DNA of 64,000 bases, from the NCBI GenBank assembly GCA_907165065.1, contig OU015539.1, positions 14,600,816-14,664,815 on the forward strand. Reading direction: 5' to 3'. Source of the stretch: Caprimulgus europaeus. Its lineage: Eukaryota; Chordata; Aves; Caprimulgiformes; Caprimulgidae. A program made the position numbers and the translations under genes. Under the pieces are notes generated by a model, which was given only the letters and a program-made list of their open reading frames with translations, was not told where the DNA came from and did no database searches. Shown piece by piece: positions 12,829 to 24,894 of this stretch (position 1 is the first letter of the stretch; each line of letters begins with the position of its first letter).

Positions 12829-13903
12829 GAGGAGAGGGGAAGAGAAATTGTGCTAGCTCGTAGCCTTATGCTTATGTTATTTAGGGTTATCTTATTTAGG
12901 GTTTATCTTACTGGCTCTCTTATAGAAAAGACATACAAAGACCTTTATTAGTTTGTTTTTTTTTTCTAGGGAGGCAACAGCCTAAACACAGAAATAGAGA
13001 CAATGTCTCTGACTAATCTGTCTTCTCTGAAAGTAATTTATCTTCTTTTCAGGTCCTTTTAGTTTTGGAAAAAACTATCTTCCATTCTAAAAACTCATTG
13101 GTACTTTCAGAAACTCCTTGGGTTTTTAAAGGGAAAATGTAATGAGCCCACAGGAAAACAATAGAGAAGAACAAGTCAGTGACTGTGTTTCTCTCTGCAA
13201 GTGATAAAGTGCAATAATGAACTGAAATAAAATATTGTTATTTATATCAGAATAGGAGTAATTGCAGTTCTAGACATGGTAAGACATCCACTGACGTCAA
13301 GAGTTTAAAATGTAAGGAAACAAAGTCTGAGGGAAAGTCTCCGTCCTGCAGGTGAAGAACCGTGAGTGGGTAAAAGGTTTGCACAGAGAAACTCAGTGGC
13401 AGAGGCCAGAACTGGGACCTGGTGTGATGATGACATTATTTTCCTCACCAGACCCTCCTTTCTTTTCTTTGGGCTCTGTGCTTTGTACCAGCTTGCAGAA
13501 TAGGCTTTTTGAAACTATTAGTATTCACCACAGAAGATAGCCTGTAATTCAGTGAAAAGTAACATCTATTCAAGGAGAAACTGTGTGTACATGTATAAGC
13601 AGTGTTCCAAGACATGTAATTGAGAGAAGAAAACAGTTTTGCTCAAATATCCCTAAAATTTACCAGCCCATTCGACGTAATCCAGTGACCCAACCTCAGA
13701 GCAATCTTCTCAGGCAAAGAAAAAGAATACTTAATAATCTCCAAACCCCCAGCAGACATCAGGTGGAATTGCTCCATTACAGATCTAGTCCAATTATGTT
13801 TTTGGTGCCTGATAAAAAGGATTCTGCTGGCAAGTGGAATTTTTCAAAACCAATCTATATGCTGGACTTCACTCTGGCTTCGACCAGCAGAGCCTTGTAT
13901 CCA

Positions 13904-13918
13904 TGCTGCTGCTGCTGC
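13904..13918. repeat. (CTG)n triplet tract, 5 units
   Basis: Five tandem TGC/CTG units lie in sequence with no recognised exon. At five units the tract is short. Its translation in one frame as poly-Cys or poly-Leu has no apparent meaning. Confidence 0.75.
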
Positions 13919-16900
13919 AGGCCTCCTCTGAGCTTTCTGACTGAGTCCAGAACCATGACTTTCATCTGGTTTCGCTGGAAAGTTTGACAGAGTTGTGAGG
14001 AGCACAGAGTTTTGCTGCTGAACCACAAGTTGGCTGAGATGCTTGGCACAGCTCTGATGAAAACAGGCAGAATTTTAAGGTTTTAATATGAGCCTACACC
14101 CAGGAAGCTTCATTTGGATTCTGCTCTGCTTACAAAAACTCTTTTGCCAAGAGTTACTTAAGGTACTTTTGCAGAGTACTACAAAGTTAGCTCTCCATAT
14201 TCAAATGCAATTATTTATCTCCCCCTGAGATAATGAAATAGAATATTTTATTCTACTCTTTATTCTGCTCTCTCCTTTGTACCCCAGGATCCAATGGGAA
14301 GCAGGACAAGGATTAATTGCATGTCATAGAGTCCCAGAGGGTCTCTCATTCTGGATAGCAAGAAATCATTGATGGTCTTGAACTCAGGTTTAATTCAAAT
14401 GTGCCTGATCAACATTACTCCTCTAGTCATACAAATATAAATACGAGTAATAACACTTTAAACTAACACATTTCATATATTTGTATATTTATTACAGTTT
14501 CTTGGTCTGTGTAACCACAGATAGCTTTTGTTGTTCAAAACTATGTTATGCTTTTCTTTAACTTCCTTTTTAAAAAGGCATCTGTTCTTTGAAGCTGGCC
14601 TTACTTTTAATCCCTGTATCTTTACCATGAGAGTTCAAAGTGGATGGCTGCTACGTTTAGCACGGCTCATCCTCAGAACAGTGGCATTAAACCACCGCAT
14701 GCCCGTGGCTGTTGAAGGAAGCAGCCTCTGGCCCCATTGCGAGGCTTGCACTCAGTGGAGGCCTGGGTGGAATATGGGGCTGTGGTGCTCCAGCTGCAGG
14801 TTCCCTGTGTGGGACAGCTGCCCCACTGGCCGCACAACCATCCCCTCCTAGGTGTGAAGTGGAGCGAGTCGCCTGCCCCTCACTGCTGGGTAGTGATTGA
14901 GGGAGCGTGTGATAGAAGGGCAGTGCAATGTGCTCCAGGGCTTGTGCAAACCTAAGGAGCTATTAACAGTCAGGAGATAATGTGACGCCCTAAAATCTGT
15001 CTCTTTGCATTCAGTGGTATTTTTTTCCACCAGTATCTCTTTCCTCAGTCAGCAGCCTGTTCATATCCCAGATGTTTCACTATTTTTTTTTTCCCCAGAC
15101 AGATCAGCAATGTGATTTTGAGGTAAATCTCCAGATCATCTCTGTTTACTGCTCTTTGATTCATAGCCAGAGCAGGCTCGGAGTACATGCACCTGGATTC
15201 CTTTTCAGTGAACCAGCATGGGAAGATGTACTCCAGGAGCATACCTAATTCACTGTAGCTGCTGACAGATGCTGTCTTGCTGGGACCAGACTAAAGCTAG
15301 TTCAGAGTCAGCTCCCTGACATGCAAATAGTGTGGATGTTGCATCCTCACTACCGATTTCTTTACCCTACAGATCTGCTCCTGCTTGCTAAAGTAGCAAT
15401 AGTATGAGAAAACCACACCCTACAGCAAGCCTGATTTCACTGTATGAGGGGATCAGAAGACGTAATAATTGGCAATAGAACAATTAAGTTCATTGGGGCT
15501 GAAAACAGCTGGGACATGAATAATTTTATTTGCAAAATGATGGAGCACATACCTACAGTTCTCTGTGATCACCATAATCCTTCCCAAGCTATTATTCTAC
15601 TATTTCAAGACTCAAATAGTAGCTAAATCCAGCCAGTCTCTGTGAGACTGCCTTTGTATTTGGACTTCAATAGCACAGATGTAATCAGTGACTCTGGGAC
15701 CAAATCAGGTCCTCTATGGCATAAAAGAGATGGACGTTTTGCTCTGGAACAAACTTTTGTGTTTGCCCTTTTGGGCTGTAAGCCAGAGCATGGTCTATGG
15801 TAGTGGTAGATCTGTTCTGGGGAAACAGATTTTTTTCTTCCAGGCTTCACACTTTTGTGTTTTACTTCTGCAGTTGTAATTTGTGACAGGAACACTGGAC
15901 AGGTCTCCCTGTTTGAAGCAAAAGGAGGACAAAAATACTGGCATCCCCCTGTGCAGACAAACCAATAAGCCAGCTGCCCTTCAGCAGTAGCAGAGAATAT
16001 TATTGTACTTCTTCCTGATCTCCTTCAAGCCCCTGCAGCAAGTGCAGGTGTCCTGTTCATGGGAGGCATCAGCAATAACAAAGAATCCTTAAAATGAATT
16101 GCAACAGTCAAGGAGACGTTTTTTGCTTGATCACGGCTGGAGACAGAAGATGAATTTGAGAGAGCAGAGTAAGAAAGAAGCTGTGAAAGGTTCCGCAATT
16201 TATCAGAGATGAGCTGGCTGCAAGAGTGAGTCAAGAGTCAGGCAAAATAAAAGGGGTCAAGTATGAGAACAAACACATCCTGTAATGTTTGGAAGCAGCT
16301 GCAAGCTTGGGAATATGATATAGTGTTATTACAAAGCTACTGATAGGTCAGACTGTTGACTGTCTGGCCTGACTTCCAGATCAATAGCATATGTGGGGTG
16401 TCAGGAACTAGATTCAGTCATCTATAAGTTAAAATGCCCCTCTCTGGAGAGGATGAAGTAATATACGAAGCAGAACTAAGCTTTGACTTTCTGTCTGCCA
16501 AGTTCCAGATCTGTCTGTGGACAAGAGTATCAATCAGTCAATAAATAAATAGATATGTGTAGAGAGATTGGTACAGGCCCATACGAAGATCTATGTGTCT
16601 GTAACTATATCAATCTGTTATAGAGACACATATGTTTATGTTTCTTCTCACTGTAATTTTTCCTGTATGACAACAGTGCTCAGTCCAGACAGATTAAATT
16701 TGTTGGCATCTCTTCCAAGGTTTATCTGAGGCAGGAAGAAAAATAACCTAAAAACACCTGGCTGTATATAAAGTTTGAGTTTATACAGACATTTCCCATT
16801 AGCTGTTGAGGAAATCTATGATCATTCAGAAACGTGTCAGCCATCCATACTGATGTGGATGTTCCAATCTTATCCAGGCATGCAAAAAGTTCATTTACAT

Positions 16901-19900
16901 CTACATTTGTATGCATGTACGTATATATTTACACATACATGTATGTTTTAGTTTTATTCTTCAAGGCTTTGTAACAGCTAGCTTGTTTTGCAATTAGCTT
17001 GAAATATGACCAATAACAAGGGCTATTGGAATGTTTTTGAATAGCAAATTGGTTTCATGTCATGTCTTATCAAGTGTTTTGAAGTCTAGCCCAGATTTCA
17101 CTGGACAATTTGTCAGATCCTGGATATCTTGGCTGCCTTCCAGCCTGCTGTGAGCTGCAGAAGGAACCTTGCTCACCAGATAGCTCAGTGTGTTGGGCTG
17201 CCCTCTGAGAGGAGACTTGCAGTTAGTTACTAGCCTGTAAATCAATGGCAACCAAACTCTTTGGTCTATTTTTGACACCAAAGCCATAATGGCAGCATTC
17301 AGCTTAATTTGCTATCTTAGACACTTAGAGGAAAATAAAATAGGTTCATCATGGTTGATGTGAGCAGCTTTTAGATGAGCAATAAGAAATGAGGACCTTC
17401 GGTAGTCACAAATGAACCTCACTTGACTTCAGCCTTAGCAAGACCAAGGTGTGTGGAAGAACAGTCTTACCTCCCAGCACAGACCTCAACTCCTGAGGGC
17501 GAGACAGAAGTTAATAATAGTGACGGTGCAGGGTAGGGAAGGTGTGATCTGCCTGAGAAGTCTTGATTAATACAAGATACCTGAGATCACAAAAGACATC
17601 TTTGGGATGAGGTCTGGGTAGAAGTTGAAATGACACTGTGTTTAGACTTCAGAAGAACAACCCACAGGTTAAGGTTGTAGAAAGCAGGGCACCATCCAAG
17701 CATATGACAGGTCCTATAGAAAAACTAAAGCAGGTAAGAACATCTGTGATCTTTTATCTTGTTACTGGCAGATGTTTAAAACTGCCTCTGAAGCCTCTGC
17801 TACCACCTATTGCTGGAGACTTTCCTGAAAGCTCCAACTCTTTTACAGGACCATCAGAGCCGTGAGTGGCTCATGAGCCCTTTGGAGGCTTAGCCCACTG
17901 GGTGAAATTCCTAGCCAGATAACTTTTTTGCTGTAACTCAAATCCCAAATGTGAGCATTTGAAAATCTTCTGACCACAGCATGTGGGTGAAGACAGACCC
18001 TCAGATTGTTTACTTACCCCGTCTTCTCTAGCACTGCTCCAGGCAGGGAGCGTGGCACTGACATGGCCAACATCCATCATTCGCACACAATGTCTCCTAA
18101 GCTGAACTCAAGGCAGTCCACAGGGAGTATTGCAGGTAGAAAACAACACAGCAGAAAAGGAGATTAAAGAGCAGCAGGATCTAAAAAAGATCTTAGAATT
18201 GTGTTATCTACTCATCTCAGCAGCAGACTGAGAAGAAGGACGGGAGCTGGCCTGTGTTACTGTACGGTCAATACATTAGCCAGGAGAAAAGTTCTCACCA
18301 GTGAAACACTCAGGAAAAATTTCCTCTGATAACTGGAGGAGAAAAACCCAGCCAGAAACATCTCGGCAGGGAGCACACACTGGCAGACGGGAGCTGCTAA
18401 AGTAAACAGAAGCGCAGTCTGCAGTAGCAAACACGGTGGCATTCTGCTCCTTTCCTGATGCTTGCCCGCTGCCAGCTGTGCAGCCTTCACGCTGCTGTTT
18501 TTATCTCTGCGATGTGATGGGAAACTCTTTGCAAAGCTGATACTCCCTGTATCTGTCGCTCCCTGGGCAGCCTCCTGTGCACAGCCCCAACTTTCAGCGC
18601 TCATCAGTTGCTGAAAATTTTCCTCTACCTTTTGCCACAAGAGGACTCCAGTCTCCAGTGGCTTCCAGGGAGATGTTTGTGGGTTTTTTTAACTAACTTC
18701 CCCAGAGACCCTTTCTAGCAAACTTGCAATTAGGAACCTGGTTTAGCAGCAGCTCTGTTTTTCAAAATGTATAAATGAGCAAACATGGTTAGCTGTGGGC
18801 TTACTTTTTCAGAGCTCTAAACAGACTGACTGCTGTTTGTTAACAAGAAACTCCTGCTCTACCCAGCTATGGCATTAAATGTTTTTGCTAAGGAACTTTG
18901 CACTGGAAAACCCATGCGGGTAAATGTGATCTTTTTCTTATGATGAATTGTATACAGCTGTGTTGAAGCTTATGGCTAATGATAAAGACCCATGTTTAAT
19001 AACTTCTTTTTTTTAATGAATTTGTTTTAAAGCTTCCTGCTTCTTGTCTCACTATGTCTCATGAGCTTAAGGGCAAGTATCTTGCAGTGCTAACAACCAT
19101 TCATATGATGTCTGATTAATGTGGTTATGGCTGTAGAGACATTGTACTAATTAGAATGATAGGAATATGATTGTTCCTCTCAATTTCCATTTTAATAGGG
19201 GCCAATAAATATATCTGATGGCTTTTATGGTATTTAATAACCTTTCTAGTCATAAACAGGAGCTTGTAGAACTATTGTGGATATGTTGTGAGATACAGGA
19301 AAGCATAAAATGCAAGTCTTGTGGACACTGCAGAATGAGTATTTGCATTTCACACAGGTGGGGTGTTGGGGGGAAGAGGAGCTCAGCAGTTAGCAAAAGG
19401 TGAAGGATTTGAAAAGGAAGATGCAGAGGAAAGTGTTGCAATAATTTCCTAGAAGAAACGGCCGGCTGCTGACCTGAAAGAGCCAAGTGATCTGTCTGTT
19501 GCTGCAGCTCACCTCCCCGTCTGCCTTCATCACAGTTTTAAACAGCACTGATCCTGTGTTGTTGCATATCTCCTAGGGTTGTCACAAAAAGACATTAGAT
19601 ATTTTGTTTTAAGTGCTCTGACTATTAAGCTCTCTAGGTTGCATAACTGGATTGTAAGGGCTGTAAGTAACACAACTGAACCACTCTAATTTCACTCGCC
19701 CAGCACTACGATTACAGCTTATTGTGCTTTGCTGTTGTTGTTACCTGTGTTTATGACGGAGTTGACACCAGTTTACAAGCCCTCTTAAGACAGAGTTATA
19801 TTGCTGTGGTGAGAAAGGTAAATGTTGCTGGCAAACGCCCGAAGAAGGTATCACAGCTGCAGACCCCCTCAAATGAGGGCTGGTTTCTTGCAAAGGAGAA

Positions 19901-21970
19901 TTGAAGCCAGAAGGGACCTCAGCCCGAACTGCTAGGTACATCCCTCAGAGAGCTTTTGTCAGAGATATGTCATATCTGGGGGACACTGATGAATTAGCTT
20001 TACGCTAGGGAGCTCAGGTGGTGTTAGCACAGAAGCTGGTGCACACAGCAAACCTCACCCCAAATGCAGGGCTGGCTCATGAGCTCTGTACCCCATTAGG
20101 GTTTTATGGGCAGCTCAGGTATATCTGTGTGAACTGCAGACAGTGCAGGCAAGGTAATCACAACCAGCAGAGCCCGAGGTGTGCAGTCTGAGTGGCTGTT
20201 ATCAGAACTAACACTAGAGGGCTGTGGAAAAGAGTCTTTACAAGGGTTGGTGTGTGCGCGGTTGTCTGCCCACTTTTCTGTAGGGGATTTATAAGGGGGA
20301 GAATGGGTCGAGGTCCTGTCTCCGACAGACGGGCAGGGAAGTGACGGATGTCGCTCTTGTCTAACCCAGAGTCAGAGGACCCATCTGGTGCAAGGTCTGA
20401 AGACACAGCCAACCCCAGGCTCCCTGGACCGCATCAGAAATGCCATGGCTACGCGATGCAAAGCACCAGTCTGATGTAAATTTCCTCCGATGGTCCAATT
20501 TCACTTACAAAATATTGACAGTTTAACTGGCAAGCCTTTTGCTCTGTGTATCCAAATAACTACAAATACGGGTGAATCTCATAGTTAGCTGCTGTTATTT
20601 AAGTGATTCTGGGGTTTATTTAATGCATAGAGATGGGCTATGGTGACTCAGGGACAGCTTTGGCTGTGAGATGTGTTCACAGTCGAGTTTACAATTAGTC
20701 CTGCTTTGTACTAGAACTTCTAGGAAAGAACAAAAATAGATGGTGAATTTTCTCTCCAGTATCATACTCCACTCTACTGGCTAATGTTGCGTATGTGGAT
20801 ACAAGTGATGCAGGGTGAAGCCTTGTTAGTCCATGGATGGGCTGTAGTTGGCTGGAGGCTGTAAGTGAGAAAAATTGTGTCCTGGTCCAAGTTGAGCTTG
20901 CAGTTTTGGATGAATTCAGGATTTTTCTCTTAGATCTGGGAGATGTTTTCAATTAATGAGTTGTTGCTCTTTTGAGCTGGAAGTTCTCTTCCTCAGCAGC
21001 ATGAGGAACATCAGAGCTGGTGGGTCATTGTCTTGGTTTCGAGGCTGCACACACTAAAGAGAAAAAGGATCTAGCTTTTTCTGTGAAGGGTGGGGTAGCA
21101 GAGCACTTCTGGCATCTGGTTTAACACTTCTGGTTTCAGAAGCACGAGTCTGAGCTCCATGCTGTATTTGGCACCAAGGGCTCAGCTGTACATGGATGAC
21201 TCAAGAGTTGGTGAGGAAAGTCAGACATGCATGTTGGTCACATTATCCCCTCATGTGATTTTGGTTTCAGAAAGTTTGGGTGCCTTTTAACTCTGTTGCT
21301 ACCCCAACCTGGGTATACTTTTGGCATTACCTTTGCTAGTGGAGATGGAGGAGGTGTGAGGTTCCTGTTCTTGGTCCAGCCTGGAACCGTGGGACCCGCA
21401 GGGTGGAGGGGAGAGGGAGCGGCAGTTAGCTGTGTGTGCCTGGGTCCTTTTCTGCTCGTGGTGTTTTACCAGATCTTGTACTGCCTGTAAAGCCATGCCT
21501 CCCTTGAGGGGCAGGGAGGCGGTGGCCAGGGGTGTGATGATTGGACTGTCCTCCTGGTCTGGAGGAGCTTAGGGGTCCGTGCTTGCCATGGGATTGATTT
21601 GTCGCTCTGGATGCACAGGCGAGGCTGGGAGCGTGCGAGGGCTGCATATTGCACGGGCGCCTTTGAGTCACGGCGTCGGAGGAGGCGTGCGGCTGGATGC
21701 TGAGGAACTGCTCCTGCAGCTGCAGGGCTTCTGGCCATCGCCCCAGGTTGACTTTTCTCCCTTACCTGGTGTCGGTGACCCCCAAGGATGGCTAGTGCTT
21801 GCCGGGGGGGGATCTGCGGCGGTTTTGTTTAGGGGTTTGGGTTTGATTTTATTTTTTTTTCTTTATTTACTCTGCCTTGGCTTCAGCCTCTGCCTGTGTC
21901 GGGGAGAGGAAAGAAACGAACTCCGGGGGGGAATTCACGACCCGAGCCGACCCGAGCCGAGCCGAGCCGC

Positions 21971-21994
21971 GGGCGGGCGGGCGGGCGGGCGGGG
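21971..21994 (+). repeat. (GGGC)n tract, predicted G-quadruplex former
   Basis: Five GGGC units followed by GGGG give six G-runs of three or more bases separated by single C. This fits the standard intramolecular G-quadruplex pattern. It sits within the presumed promoter or 5' UTR and doubles as an Sp1-type GC box. Folding is inferred from pattern, not shown. Confidence 0.7.
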
Positions 21995-22079
21995 AGAGGC
22001 CGGAGCGCTGCCGGGGCCACCGGCGTGGGGAGCCGAGCACCGCACCCGCTCCGCGCCGATCCCGCCCGGATTTTGCACA

Positions 22080-22180
22080 TTTCCTTTCTTTTTTTTTTTT
22101 TCTTTTCCTCTCTCTCTTTTTTTTCTCCTCTTCCCCTTCTATTTTTTCCTCTATTCCCCCCTCTCTTCCCTCCCTCCCTC
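22080..22180 (+). repeat. 100-base polypyrimidine tract
   Basis: The stretch is entirely C or T except for single A bases at 22,141 and 22,153. It begins T-rich and becomes C-rich. Such homopurine/homopyrimidine tracts can adopt triplex (H-DNA) structure. If transcribed they give a pyrimidine-rich 5' UTR able to bind PTB-type proteins. It splits the CpG island into two GC-rich halves. Confidence 0.85.
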
Positions 22181-22344
22181 GCGTGGTTGGATCAGTCTTT
22201 TGGTATTTCCTGCCGCCGCCTCCCCCGAGCAGCTGTCCGGCCGCGGCCCGAGGCTCCGCGCTTTCCGAGGCTCTGCGGGGCCCACGCGTGTCTCCCCCAT
22301 CTCACCCCACCCCATCCCACCCCACGCGTGTGGCGGCGGCGGCG

Positions 22345-22377
22345 ATGCGGCGGCGGCGGCGGGACGCGCCGTGCTGA
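22345..22377 (+). CDS. Possible upstream ORF, 10 codons (Met-Arg5-Asp-Ala-Pro-Cys)
   Basis: An ATG embedded in the CGG-triplet run opens a frame of five Arg codons, then Asp, Ala, Pro, Cys and TGA. It ends 38 bases before the splice donor. If the exon is a 5' UTR, this would be an upstream ORF that could reduce translation of the main frame. The ATG context (GGCGATGC) is moderate: G at -3, C at +4. The same ATG is in frame with a longer open frame starting at 21,877. I would not call that longer frame coding without evidence. Confidence 0.25.
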   Translation: MRRRRRDAPC

Positions 22378-22599
22378 AGGCGGCACCGCGCGGGGGGCTT
22401 GGCCGCCCCGACCAGGTAAGAGGCGCCGGCTCCCCCCTCCCAGCCCGTGGGTCCGCTCTCTCCCAGCGTTTGACCCGCAATACCCCCAAAAGCCATCCTC
22501 CCCAAACACCCTCTAAAAGCCGCTCTCCCCCCCCATTACCCCAGTAAATCCACCCCCCCACCCCTTCTCCCCGGCCCCCGCGCAGCCACGCTGCCTGTT

Positions 22600-24690
22600 T
22601 TTAAGCATAACGTGCTACCCCAGAGCTGTCTTTAAAGCAGGGTGATTTCAGTTAGAGGCTGAGCGTTGTAACCCTGCTGCTTCTGCCGATGCTTTGTGCC
22701 CAGGGTGGGTGCAGCAAGGCTGTTGCACCGTTTCAGTGTGTGTTTTTGGGGGTTTGGTGGTGGGAGCTGTGGGGTGCCCCCTCCACAGCCACTAGCATCT
22801 CTGCATGGCAGGGCTGGGTGGCCCGTGGTTGGCATGGCATGGGGGATTGCAGGCTGTCGAGGTGACATCGTTTCATTAGATGTGTGAGCACATCTGGTTG
22901 GTGGAACCCATTTTTAATGTTCTTCTTCCAGGATGGTCAGAAAATAGGAGACTGTCTGCACTGATACTAATTGGCTACATGTAACTGGATAGTAATTACC
23001 TTTCTATAGACACTCGTACAGATACCATACTGGGGACTATTTGCATGGCTATTAAAAAACTGAGTAGACCTGAGTTTGGAAATGCGTTGCGCTTGCACTA
23101 AGTGAAGCGAGGCAGCATTCCCAGAGAAATAAATATATAAGCACATACAGCTGTCTGCTGGAGCAGAAACCATGTTTTCTAAGTGCTGTGCAAGCCTAAA
23201 GCACTGTGGTGTGAAACCATTGTTTAACATAAGCGAGGAAGAAACTTCTTTAAGCTGTGCAGTCACCTCCTCACTTTATCCAGCTGCAGCAGTATCTTTG
23301 TTGTCAAAATATTCCTTCCTTCTCTTTACACTCATGCACAAGATAATAGTATTCAGCAACGTCTGTGCAGCAGAGAGCAGCCGCCGCATTGGATGTGTCC
23401 CCAGCTGCCACCTTTCCTCCTTGGCAGCGAGTTCCCAAAGAGGTGTGAGTGGGGAGGGAGGCAGATGAGCCTCGAGTCACGCTTTGTGGCAGTTTCCCCT
23501 CTGCAGGTGGTTAAGTTTTCTGGCCCAAAGTGGAGAACGGGTGTTCTCAGCAGGTCAGCTCACAGTGGGCATCCCTGAGAGTGTGCTCACCCCAGCCTGG
23601 CCAGGAGGTGATGGCTGAGCTGGGCCAGAAAGGTGTGAGGGCAGCAGGGAAGTCTGGCTGAGCACCAGGAGAGTTTACTTTGTGCTGCTATTGATCAAGG
23701 TAGGGACAGCAATTCTCTGATTCAAGGGAGAAACTACAGGCTTAGTCCTGCCCGCAGCCTGTTCTGGGCTGAAGTGGACACTGTAAACCTAAGGAATGAT
23801 TTAATCGTGGTGCTGCATGAATGTAACTGAAAGGAGGGGGATTTACTGCTGTAATCTTTTCATGGTACTTAATTTAATTTCCATGTGCTTTATTGCAACA
23901 CTGATTCATCAGCTGAGTGGGAGGGAGGCTTCTACAGAGTACAGGTGGATCAGTTTCTATTGCTGGGTTAGGTATTTAGCAAGGTGCTTTCTTGGCTACA
24001 GCAGGGGAAAAATGGCTCTGTGTCCGGTGTGGGGCTGTGGTTTGGAATCTGGGGTATCTCTAAGGAAAGGCCATCCCTGTAATCTGTAGTGGGCACTGTT
24101 TGAAGTCACTGTGCTCTGTTCAGAGCAAAACTCAGACTGGACAAATTCACATTATGTTCACAGATCATAAACATTTTAGTTAAGCTGATCTGGATTGGGT
24201 TAGACTGACTTCATGTCCAGGAGACCTGTTATCTGCTGGAGGCAGTTGTGAAATTGTCAGTGTTGCCAGTGGCAAAGGTCTTTTAAGGCTGGATTGGGGG
24301 CTTAAGAGGCAAAAATGAGACTGCCCTGAAGTGTGTCAGCAAGGGTCATGCTTTGGAGCCATGGAGCACAGACCCCTCTGCAACCCCACAGATTTGTGCT
24401 GTTGGATCTCCTGTTTTATTTGGGGAAAAAGCTGCATTTAGTCTTTTCTCTCCTGACCTCCCTGCCTGTGGAGCACTAATAGCTCAGTGTTTTCTCAGCC
24501 AGAAATGCTGCTCCTCACGCCTCCACTCCTCAACATGAGACGTCTCTGGCAGCACATTGTAGGTGTTTGTGCATGCCTGCTGTGGTTACTAAGGTAAAGG
24601 AAACACAAGCAGCAGCTCAGGGAATGGGAACAGACAATCCAAATGCCAAATACATGTGGGTTTGGGCAAGAATGACAGTGACCTTGTAAA
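22600..24690. other. Intronic or intergenic stretch after the CpG island
   Basis: I see no recognisable exon or repeat here. CpG density falls away after about 22,600. The sequence between 23,380 and 23,660 is somewhat G-rich without a clear element. Confidence 0.55.
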
Positions 24691-24891
24691 CATAAGGAAA
24701 AGCTTTTTCACTGTGAGAGTGACAGAGCCCTGGGACAGACTGCCCAGAGAGGGTGTGGAGTCTCCATCCCTGGAGATGTTCAAAACCCACCTGGATGCTT
24801 TCCCGTGCAACCTGGTGTAGGGAGCCTGCTCTGGCAGGGGGGTTGGACTGGATGATCTCCTGAGGTCCCTTCCAACCCCACCATTCTGTGA
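24691..24891 (+). mobile_element. CR1 LINE, 5'-truncated 3' end (about 200 bp)
   Basis: This is a well-preserved CR1 3' end. In order it shows AAGGAAAAGCTTTTTCACTG, GACTGCCCAGAGAGG, TGGAGTCTCCATCCC, TGGAGATGTTCAAAACCC, TTGGACTGGATGATCTCC and TGAGGTCCCTTCCAACC. It ends in CCATTCTGTGA, the usual CR1 tail word. The copy starts within the extreme 3' part of the element and lacks the bulk of ORF2. CR1 is the dominant LINE of birds, and most copies are truncated this way. Few differences from the remembered consensus suggest a fairly young copy. Confidence 0.93.
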
Positions 24892-24894
24892 CCT

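Larger units (their letters stand above)
9913..21590. other. Gene-free region upstream of the CpG island, part 3
   Basis: I see no exon or known gene in this stretch. It holds a run of 19 A (12,810-12,828), a short CTG triplet tract (13,904-13,918) and a locally duplicated GTTATTTAGGG-like word near 12,876-12,910. A 134-codon open frame (13,583-13,987, +) has no recognisable domain. Around 19,900-19,935 there is weak likeness to the CCAGAAGGGACC word of an old CR1 family, too weak to call. CpG frequency begins to rise near 21,600. Confidence 0.6.
21890..22415 (+). other. Putative first exon (5' UTR) of an unidentified gene; start uncertain
   Basis: The 3' boundary is supported by CCAG|gtaagag, which matches the vertebrate 5' splice-site consensus closely. 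The GT lies at 22,416-22,417. The transcription start is not visible; I set the left edge at the start of the densest CpG block. Long open frames cross the region (for example 21,877-22,377 and 21,896-22,516), but all three frames are unusually open because of GC richness. Their translations are low-complexity Pro, Arg, Gly and Ser, so I read the exon as mostly or wholly untranslated. The last ATG before the donor opens only a 10-codon frame that stops at 22,377. The gene cannot be named from this exon. The translation start probably lies in an exon beyond the window. Confidence 0.6.
21600..22600 (+). promoter_or_regulatory. CpG island promoter, core about 21,890-22,450
   Basis: CpG dinucleotides are dense here and sparse in the surrounding tens of kilobases. 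The core contains GAGCC/CCGAG tandem words (about 21,939-21,969), a (GGGC)n block with a GGGCGGGG Sp1-type box (21,971-21,994), CGG triplets (22,332-22,362) and two copies of CCCACGCGTGT (about 22,281 and 22,321). I saw no TATA box, as is usual for CpG island promoters. Rightward transcription is inferred from the strong + strand splice donor at its downstream edge. Divergent transcription cannot be excluded. Confidence 0.85.

Noticed and set aside
13583-13987. 134-codon open frame with a basic, Gln-rich amino half
   Set aside because: It looks somewhat protein-like, but I know no family for it. There is no splice or promoter support, and it ends in a CTG tract coding poly-Cys.
17060-17140. 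Possible CR1/L3 ORF2 piece (TTTTGAAGTCTAGCCC)
   Set aside because: Similarity is limited to one short word and the flanks do not follow the element.
19885-19985. Possible old CR1 fragment (GCCAGAAGGGACCTC)
   Set aside because: Only one short word fits the remembered family and the following bases do not keep the expected order.
21896-22516. Frame beginning Met-Ser-Gly-Arg-Gly-Lys-Lys, resembling the histone H2A/H4 amino terminus
   Set aside because: Only the first seven residues are similar. The rest is GC-driven low-complexity sequence with no histone fold, so it is coincidence.
21579-22547. 322-codon open frame across the CpG island
   Set aside because: Several overlapping frames on both strands are open here because of GC richness. 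The translation is low-complexity Pro, Arg, Gly, Ser and Phe runs from the repeats and pyrimidine tract. The splice donor at 22,416 interrupts it.
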